Shown: in pieces, positions 56,455 to 64,000 of the stretch
Layout: each line of letters opens with the position of its first letter
Numbering within the stretch: the stretch's first letter is position 1
DNA from: Lunularia cruciata
Taxonomy: Eukaryota; Streptophyta; Marchantiopsida; Lunulariales; Lunulariaceae
Direction: 5' to 3'
Length of the DNA stretch: 64,000 nucleotides
NCBI GenBank assembly: GCA_948567375.1
Contig: OX419760.1
Coordinates: 36,270,001-36,334,000, forward strand
Made by a program: the position numbers and the translations under genes
Notes under the pieces: model-generated
Told to the model about the DNA's origin: nothing
Database searches by the model: none
Seen by the model: the letters and a program-made list of their open reading frames with translations, nothing else

Positions 56455-56956
56455 TGTTGTGAGGGAGAAACGACGAGCCAAATAGTATGCTTCGAAGAAG
56501 AAATAGAAGGAATAGAAGGAACCACGACAGAACAAAGAGCAAAAAGCCCAAAAAGAAAAAGAAAAAGAAGTCAAACTCCAATCATATAGAAAATCAAATT
56601 GACTAAAAAATGCAATAAAAAGGCACTACAGAAGAATAAAGACCAGAAATCCCAAGAAAATATATAAAACTCTAACCATAAAAAATCAAATTATTGAGAA
56701 AATGTAATAAATATACTATAAGAAGCTACTACTAAATGGAATGATAAAATTCTCCTAAAAATATATTTAGTAGATGGAATAAAAATATCTAGTAAAAATC
56801 TCCTATGGATGTATTTGGTAGGATGACTTTTTTTGAGATGAAGTGTATGTTGTTTTTTGCATATACATTGTTATAAAACATACATTTTTCTCAACATCAT
56901 ACAGTACTGAAGCAAAAATCATATAGGAAATTATACATAAACTGTGAAATGCAACA
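56455..56956 (-). mobile_element. 3' LTR of the minus-strand Ty3/gypsy element (about 500 bp)
   Basis: On the minus strand it starts TGTTGCATTTC at 56956, directly after a purine tract, and plausibly ends CACAACA at 56455, giving TGTTG...CAACA terminal inverted ends. It contains TTATATATT as a TATA candidate near 56659-56667. The partner 5' LTR is not visible, so the boundary at 56455 is an inference. Confidence 0.55.
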
Positions 56957-56957
56957 A

Positions 56958-56968
56958 TCTCCCCACTA
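56958..56968 (-). other. Polypurine tract of the gypsy element
   Basis: AGTGGGGAGA on the minus strand, immediately upstream of the LTR start. It primes plus-strand DNA synthesis in LTR retrotransposons. Confidence 0.65.
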
Positions 56969-58099
56969 GTTAGTAACTAGGTCTCTCTAACTCAAGATAA
57001 CCATCTACTCCAGGTCCACAATATGCCCTATGGTATGCAAAGATTAGAAGATCAGGTGCTATTATGTCATTACCTGTCCAATAAGTACCTGTCCAATATC
57101 TATACCATATAAAGAGTAAACTAGCTACAGTGTCAAGTACATTGCCACTTCGCTTGAGCAATCCCCATGAAGGGAGGGGTCAAACATACTTTATACCATT
57201 TTCTCAAACAACTATCCCACACCAGCATAGTAGAAGCTCCACTAGTAGAGCACTATAATATACATCACAAGCCTACATTTACAATTTTCAAGCTTGGGTC
57301 TATCATGCCATCAGTATTTGGGGGTGGCATAGTGCACAATTGCATACATGATTATTCTAAACAATACTATCATGTCCTTCTAATATGGGAACTCTAGAAG
57401 GCAAAACCTTGGGCACTCTCAAGAAAGTTTGCTTGTAGTCACATCAACAGTTATTTGGGTGGTCTACTCATAGACATACATAATCACCAAGATGAAACAA
57501 ATTGAGTGTTTATAACCTCCTCCTCAAATAGTGGCATAATATAAGGTATCTCTATGTTGAGCAATCATTAAGTTATTTCATGACATTGGCATCACTCTTT
57601 GAAAGAGCTCTACCCATCAAGAACATGTATGACCCATATATCCGTATCATCCGAGTTGAAAACTATAGTAGAGTCACAATTAATGGCTATATATAAATCT
57701 GGGTATTGTTTTTATAGTAGGAAATAGGGAGAGAAGCATGCCAAAAAATTGATTTGATAGCTCATACCAACCAAAGAAAGTGGAGATCCCAATATCTCAA
57801 GTGTACTCTTTGCAAACCATACTTGTACAATCTTCTTTTCATTGTTTGATCAACTCTCTCTACTAAGCTATCTACCTCAAGGTGATCTTAAGATGTAGTA
57901 TTGTGATCAATCAATATCTTGTCACAAAATATTCAAAACTCTCCCAATAACTCTATATCATTCAGTCAACACTTTGGCTGGTGAACCAAAACAACTAAGA
58001 ACTCAGTCCAAGAAATTGAAGAAAAATAAGTTGTCCCGTCATTAGACATGTCAAGAAGTGTCAAAAACTCAATCCACTTGGATAAGTACTTTATCATAA

Positions 58100-58177
<78 letters not shown>

Positions 58178-60200
58178 ATCTCAAAACCAACGGTAAAAGT
58201 CTAGCAAAATCCAAAATTTAACAGTAATCTAATCTTATGATAGGGAGTGGTCTAACTATGGCATAGGAGTATTAAATGGTGCTTTAACTTTTGCTCAAAA
58301 CTACACACTCGGCAATTAAGCTATTGCACATTAGATTTCATACTACACCGCAAATGATGGCTCTAAATTCAACAATATATCCACTTCACTCCAAAAATCC
58401 AAACCCCTGATGAGCATGTCATACCAATTGTGGTATTTTGAGATGGAAATGGTATAACTTATACTCTACCACCAATACCCAAAGAAGATGTTTGCACTCC
58501 CATCTGAACCACTTAACTTGTTGAAAAACACAATCTCTCTCCTAGGGACTCATTGTGCAAATCATAATAGCAAGATAGTTCAACACTTCATTGACTTATC
58601 CCAATAGCTCCACTTTTTGGATTTGAGACCTTAACAACTCCACTTGTTTGTAGTGATAGAGATACCACTAGAGCTAAAGTCAACATACAAAAAAGGCAAA
58701 TGCATGTCAAAATGATAACATCTTCTCATTCTTCTCACCATGCCAACATGCTCTTGTCTAATCATGATGGTTGGTACATGGGTCTCTCTACTCAACTCAT
58801 CTTTGTCATAGTTTACCACTTTAGGCCTGAGAATTTTTTTGAAATCCTACTCTTTTAAAATTAGGACCCATCATGTGAGCTTCTCCAAAACCTTATTGAA
58901 ATCTAACCACTTCAATCGTTGATGATCAATGATGAGAGTGATCCAAACAAGTAAAATAAAAAATGTGCTACTAGACACATTGTATCTAAACACTCTCTCT
59001 AGTATAAGTTATACTTAGCCTAAGTTGAATTTTTGGAGCAACTAGCATAAGACATCATAAGCTCCTCTCCCTCATTATCTTTTTAGGTGAGCATTGCTCC
59101 AAGCTCCAACTTGCTCCTAAGGATAGATGATGATGTCAACTTCTCCTTGAGTTCTACAAAAAGTTCTCTCCTACTCATCTCCCTAATGCCACTCATGAGT
59201 AAGCTTGGTCAACTTTGTTATGGAATTTGCAATTGCACTAAAGCCTCTAGTATATTGGTGATAAAAAAATTCCAATCTAAGGAATACTTGGACCTACTTG
59301 CAATAGTCTCCATGTTTTTTTGTTAAATACCAAGTCTACTAGGGTAGATAGCATGAGCCAAATACTAAACTTTCTCTTGACAGAATTTTCACTTCCCAAG
59401 ATGTAATTTGAGTCCATGAGATCTCAATCTCTCAAATTCCTCCAAGAAATATTCCTCATGCTCCTCCACAATAACACTTCAAACCAATATGTCATCAATA
59501 TAGAATTAAGCAAGATCCAATCTTGCTAGGATCCTATACTTGACTCTCTATAACTCAATAGTAACATTCTTTAACTCAAATAATAAGAACCATTGTATAT
59601 ACATTACATCCTTATCATGAAGATTAATTAACTAGAATATTATTTTGGCCTTGTCTTCCTCCCTAATCTGCAAATGATATTAACCTACTTGAAGATCTGA
59701 AGTACAAAAGACATTTGCATGCCCAATCATATCAAAGATCTTCTTTGATGTAAGCATAACATACCAATCAGCCCTAGTCTATTAGTTGATAAAGAGGTGT
59801 CTCCACATATCCATCTATTAGTCTAGTTACCATCTATACCCTTCTTGGCTAGCATCATTGAGAGTGAAGCATACTGGATATATGAGACTCCACTAAATTA
59901 GCCTCAAACAGGTCTAGACTCTTACTAGCCATCACTTGCATACAATATTCACCCATCAAAGGAATGTACTCTAGAATTTATATTGGAGAAATTGTTTAAT
60001 GAACCTAGAGATGTCATATACATAATATCTCTCAAAACATACAAGAATACAGATTGTATAAACTTTGACCTCAACCATCACAAGTATTGCTCTAACATGG
60101 CCATCTAAAATTCAACTAAGAATGGTATTATATCTCTCAAGATCTTACATCCCTAACAAGGAAATGCTTTAAGGTAAGGTTTTTTTGGTAACCCCTTATT
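56969..60200 (-). pseudogene. Degenerate Ty3/gypsy pol (reverse transcriptase, RNase H region, integrase)
   Basis: Reading downwards on the minus strand: a reverse transcriptase block at about 59640-59710, TSDLQVG-YH-QIREEDKAKI (gypsy DL-x-GYHQI-x3-EDxxK), then the catalytic YIDDILV at about 59482-59501. Next comes EEFERLRSHGLKLHLGK at about 59410-59470. Integrase pieces are KYLSKWIEFLTLLDMSNDGT (about 58020-58100) and SLVERVDQTMKRRLYKYGLQ (about 57809-57878). The order of RT before integrase defines Ty3/gypsy. Stops and frameshifts are frequent and the gag/protease part is not recognisable. The element is dead. Confidence 0.8.
58103..58174. repeat. (AT)36 microsatellite inside the gypsy integrase
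   Basis: 72 bp of uninterrupted AT dinucleotides lie just before the integrase core reading YLSKWIE on the minus strand. The tract expanded after the element died. Confidence 0.98.
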
Positions 60201-60554
60201 ATTGATATCAATAATAAAGTAGGATATTGGTATGTCAAGTGTACCATATGATGTAGAGAGACTTTTTTAATAGTCTCATCTCTCTCCACATACAACTTGT
60301 ATGCTTGCGTACAATATCATAGTTAGTTAAGTATTGATCTCACAAAACAAATCCAATAGGTGCTAGATATTGCCAAGAAATAGGTGTCATATTCAAAGGT
60401 TATAATGTAGCATAATCAAGAGGATTATTATTAAATTGGTACATTGGTGATACAAAATCTCCACTCTGATCCTTTTGTATCATCATATCTACATGATATC
60501 ACAACTCCTCACCATAGCTCCATAATGGAATATCCAAGGTAGATGGAACAGTTC

Positions 60555-60891
60555 CACTTATAAGACTCCCAAGAAGCTTCCAAGGGAGCTTCCTTCTAGA
60601 AGTCATCTTCTTGGAGTGCAAGCTAAGCTAGTTGTTTACTTGGCATACAAGCTAAGCTAGCTGTTGACTTGGTATACAAGTTACTTAGAAGGTTCCTAGA
60701 AGCTTCCCACTAAGAAGTTTCTTAGATGCTTCTAGAACATTCTTCTAAGAAGCTTTTGAGATGCTTCTAGAATATTCTAGAATTTCTAGATCTATGCTAA
60801 TTCTACATCTCTTTAGCTATATTTAGCTTATTTTTCTACTCATTAGCTTCTATTAATTTGTTTTCTAACTCCATATTATTACATATTCCTC
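60555..60891 (-). mobile_element. Second LTR-like block with heat-shock-element array
   Basis: It contains TTCTAGAACATTC (60730-60742, three perfect alternating triplets) and TTCTAGAATATTCTAGAA (60765-60782, four perfect alternating triplets), plus several GAAGCTTC units. On the minus strand the block starts TGTAATAATATGGAG at about 60891, preceded by the purine-rich AGTGGAGGAA. It ends near a TATA-like CTTATAAG (60557-60564), the same order as in the block at 1.8-2.1 kb. It behaves as a 3' or solo LTR. Confidence 0.55.
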
Positions 60892-61209
60892 CACTGCAAG
60901 TTGGTGACATCCTTGTCACCATGTGTCTACAAGCAAAAAAAGCAATGTTTAAAATTAGGTAATGTCATTTGCGGGACTATACAAAAGCAAGATGTAGGAT
61001 AAAGATTTGTTGTGGGAACAACAAAAGTGGGACGTGCACGAGATAAATTTGTTGTAGGATTTGATGTTACAAGAAGTGTGAGGAGAGTCACCTATGGGAT
61101 GAACTCTCTATATGATGTAAAAAATGTGGGATGAATCTAGTGTAAAATGAATCCTTTGCGGGATAGTACAATAGCAAAGTAGATAGGTAGGCAATAAAGA
61201 CTAAGGTGG
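60892..61209. other. Spacer between LTR blocks
   Basis: Repetitive GTGGGA- and GCGGGA-type words (for example TTTGCGGGACTATACAAAAG, GGGATGAACTC, TTTGCGGGATAGTACAATAG) suggest decayed internal element sequence. No open frame of note. Confidence 0.35.
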
Positions 61210-62680
61210 TTTAATACTATTAGCTAGATAATTTATCTAAAGGTTGAAATTGGCCTGGTAATATATTTAATTATGTTATATATGATGGTCTAAGTAGATC
61301 AGATAGAGATGTCACCTAAAGAGTGCTTCCACTAATAGGGCAAAGATTGAAAGCACTCTAAAAACTTAAGAGCAAATTTTGGAGGCTTAAATGGATAAAA
61401 TAGGCTTCAAAAAAGAGAAAATTCCTTCTCTCCTTGGCACAAGCATTTCCTTCTCCCACCTTTTTTGTCTTGTCAAGAGCTTTCCAATGGTATTTCACCC
61501 ATGCTATTCTTAGCTTCCTACATTAAGATTCCCCAAAGTTTCCCTTTGGTCAAACTTGTTTGACCAACCAAATAAGACAAGGATAAACATGTCACCAATC
61601 CATGCAACTAATCTGATGATTGAGCTTGCTGACATGTCATCAATCCATCTATTTGATCAAAGGGTGTAGATTCCTTTGAGTGGATCCTCTTTGTTATATA
61701 ATAAAGACAAGGTGTTCATTTGGGGCATTAGAGTTTTGAGGAATGAAAATTTGTGCTTCTCTTGTGTTTCTTTTCTTAGGGTTCTCTTCTCCTTGGAGCA
61801 TTATAGGTGGCACTTTGACTATGTTGGAGTTATAACCTAATAGAGAAAACAAAGGGTTAGGAGCCAATTGGCATTGACAATTATGGCACGAGAAGGAGAT
61901 GGTGGCTGTAGTAGAAGTGGTGTTAAGGGTTAGAAAATTACTATTAGGGTTAGGTTACTTACTATATAAATGGGCTTATACCACTGAGTGTAGGTTCTTC
62001 CTCCTTGCTTTGTAGTTCAATAATTTTTTGTGAATCCTTTGTATTTGACCTTCTTGTAAATCCAAGAGTGAGATGTTGGGATTACTATTTTATTCTTCAA
62101 GGAGAACCATGTTGTACTGAGGCCATTCTAGTTTGCAGTGGAGGAGCTTGTGTTATCATTGGGTCCATGGGCTGAAGTTATTGCTAGTTGTGGTTGTAAG
62201 AGCTACTCTATACAACTTCTTATGAGATGAATCAAGCAACCTTTATTATAAAGAAAATCTATTCTATCTATTCTAGCCATTGAGTGTTGAGTCTAGTCTT
62301 TAAATTACAAATGTGTAATGTGTGTAGTGGTGCTCCTTGCTGTGCTTGTTGCATTCTTGTGTAGGTAGTAGGGTGTTTAGTAGCATTGCCTATAGTATTT
62401 CTTTACTTACTTGGAGGGTGATAACCAAGGAAGCCAAAGGGCTCACAAGGGGCAGACCTGCAAGTCATTTGTACCCTATCTTGTATTCAAGCTAAGAACA
62501 CTATGGGAACTTTGCCCACAGATCATTATGGGAACTCTACTTGAAGATTTTTATGGGAACTCTACTTGCAGCTCCTCCCCAAGCCAAGAAGAAGGTTGTT
62601 TGTGCATGAATTATCCCATACTTCTGTCATCATGTAGCATCCTATACTCTCAACTACAAGGTCAGTCTAACCCATTGACA
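61210..62680 (+). mobile_element. 5' LTR of a plus-strand LTR retrotransposon (about 1.47 kb)
   Basis: Its left part matches the inverted LTR fragment at 1-369. It ends TTGACA at 62680, just before a primer-binding site, and holds a TATA box TATATAAA at 61963-61970 with a following pyrimidine-rich initiator-like region. The start at 61210 corresponds to the TGTAATACC start of the other copy (TG decayed to TT). Its great length resembles Athila/Tat-type LTRs of plants. Confidence 0.6.
61963..61970 (+). promoter_or_regulatory. TATA box of the LTR promoter
   Basis: TATATAAA in the middle of the LTR, 715 bp before the LTR end; the usual position for a U3/R boundary promoter. Confidence 0.5.
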
Positions 62681-62684
62681 CTTT

Positions 62685-62696
62685 TGGTGCCATTGC
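62685..62696 (+). other. Primer-binding site
   Basis: TGGTGCCATTGC, four bases after the LTR end, resembles the TGGCGCCGTTGC site that in Athila/Tat-type plant gypsy elements is complementary to tRNA-Asp. Two C/T- and G/A-type substitutions are present. Confidence 0.6.
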
Positions 62697-64000
62697 TAAC
62701 TGATGCATATGTACTCTTCATTCCCTTTTGCAACTCACTTGGGCTATGCTTATGCTACATCTCCTTGTGAAGATGTGGCTATTTTCAGTTTAGGGGAAGC
62801 ATTACCTCCCATTTCTCCAAGGAATGACTTTTCCAATTTGGGGGAAGCATTATCTCTTATTCCCACTATTCTTAGTTTTAGGTCCTACTATTCTTAGTTT
62901 AGGAGAAGCATTACCTCCTGTTTCTACAAGAACAACTGTTTTTAATCTGGGGGATGCATTGCTCCCTACATTTACAAACACTCTTTTAAATCTTCAGATT
63001 TGTTCATTATTCCCATTCATTGCAAGCACTTCTACCCAAGGAAACTTGTCCACCTCAGCACCACACTCTATGGCTGCACAAGAATCCTCTATAACAGCAC
63101 TTATCCTAGCTCCTTCTTCCCTTATAGCCACTACTGCAATGACATTGACCTCAGAAGGAGGAAAAAATTGTTTACCTCCTAGAATAGTAGTGTTCACAAG
63201 GCAAGAATATTTTGAATCATTCCTTTGAATGTTTGAGAATGGCACAAAATATCATGGATGATACATCAATGGCACAACAAATTGGCCAATGTTTCATTAG
63301 AATTGTGCAACACTGGTTCCATGGCTTAGCCCCCACCATGGGAACAAGTTATAAGTTAATATGAGTTTTAGGGCAACAAGAATACATCTCCTCAAGTGTT
63401 GGTTGGGTTAATTCAATCTTGTACTAGGGAATGTGGGCTGCTATGGGAGGGCAAGGAAAAATGGTAAATCCCTTGCATGTCTGGCCATCTGCTCATTATG
63501 GGGAGGAACTATAGTTAGTAGGTGGCTATAGTTCCATAGAGGGGCTAAAACTTCCACTCAATACTTACCATTGGAGATGGCTAGAGTGTGTCTATCACTC
63601 CCATGAGCCCTTTAGCTTCTGTGGTATGCCGTTGAATATTTCAGAGATGCCTATGAGAGGTAGATTCCCAGACAACCTCCTATTTGTCCCCAATAGTGCG
63701 ATGAGTAGGCAAGGAGCACCAATTCATAAAATGACAAACATAACTCAAAAAAGAAAACATAGATACTTATCCATTCTCACCATGTAGCAAGTTAGGTTCT
63801 CTTATCCATTCTCATCATGTGGCAAGTTGGGTTAGGACTTGGTAGCTTTTTATATTCTTGGTCATGTCAACCATAAGACATATAATAGGGTCTAAAATCG
63901 TGCAAGGAGGAAGAAGGGACCAATTCTCATAGCTTCTTGGTCAAGATTTCCCATACTTACTACGAGTCAAAATTCTTGCACTACCTTTTTCATGGAGAAT
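62697..64000 (+). pseudogene. Start of gag-like region with LGEALPP repeats, continuing past the window
   Basis: After the primer-binding site, plus-strand frames carry a short repeat, (S/N)LGEALPP(I/V)S, seen four times from about 62781 to 62973 with about 50-bp spacing. A frameshift lies between units 2 and 3. Later sequence (63190-63420) has gag-like pieces (FEWFENGTKYHG-type words) broken by stops. The product would be the capsid protein of the element, but it is not intact here. Confidence 0.45.

Noticed and set aside
61944-61955. Telomere-like TTAGGGTTAGG in the right LTR
   Set aside because: Only about two repeats, inside an LTR just before its TATA box; chance or promoter composition explains it better than an interstitial telomere.
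1-64000. CRISPR arrays, bacterial operons, rRNA or complete tRNA genes
   Set aside because: No regularly spaced identical repeats, no ribosome-binding-site-led gene strings and no complete tRNA fold were seen; the window is clearly eukaryotic nuclear DNA.

Overview
This window looks like nuclear DNA from a land plant. It holds three protein genes split by GT-AG introns: a complete mitochondrial-type dihydroorotate dehydrogenase, a complete phytol/farnesol kinase family gene, and a secreted EPF/EPFL-type cysteine-rich peptide, which is a land-plant family. They sit in AT-rich DNA full of decayed retrotransposons. Introns of about 150 to 1000 bp and the unusual retroelement mix fit a non-flowering plant (bryophyte, lycophyte or fern), but that is only an inference and I cannot name the species.

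Layout. 1-4.2 kb: remnants of LTR retrotransposons, including an LTR-like block dense in heat-shock-element-like motifs. 4.2-10.2 kb: AT-rich, nearly gene-free DNA with small insertions of a non-LTR element and one exon-like relic. 10.2-14.2 kb: a second decayed LTR element in inverted orientation to the first. 15.9-19.2 kb: a long, degenerate minus-strand copy of a non-LTR retrotransposon. 19.2-30.3 kb: more balanced base composition, degenerate tandem repeats, tiny retroelement tails with target-site duplications, and no recognisable gene. 30.4-38.4 kb: the gene island, with EPFL (+) and the phytol/farnesol kinase (-) converging. 39.4-40.7 kb: a rearranged non-LTR copy. 40.7-45.5 kb: very AT-rich spacer. 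45.5-50.0 kb: the dihydroorotate dehydrogenase gene (+, 11 exons). 50-53 kb: spacer with a roughly 190-bp degenerate repeat. 53.2-55.7 kb: the best-preserved non-LTR copy, bounded by a perfect 13-bp target-site duplication. 56.4-60.2 kb: a minus-strand Ty3/gypsy pol with its 3' LTR. 60.5-64 kb: another heat-shock-element-like LTR block, then the 5' LTR, primer-binding site and gag start of a plus-strand LTR element.

The most interesting theme is the non-LTR family. Combining its copies gives a C2H2 zinc finger N-terminus, a reverse transcriptase, a Cys/His knuckle and a C-terminal segment resembling a restriction-enzyme-like endonuclease (R2-type layout). The known common plant LINEs (L1, RTE) instead carry an apurinic-type endonuclease. 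Its 3' end has no poly(A) and carries short hairpins. At least nine loci in the window end with the same tail, several only 45-95 bp long with clean target-site duplications. One of these has a tRNA-like T-arm joined to the tail, as expected of a SINE that borrows this LINE's machinery.

All gene models come from reading splice sites and reading frames by eye. Functions are assigned from recognised family motifs, with no database search.
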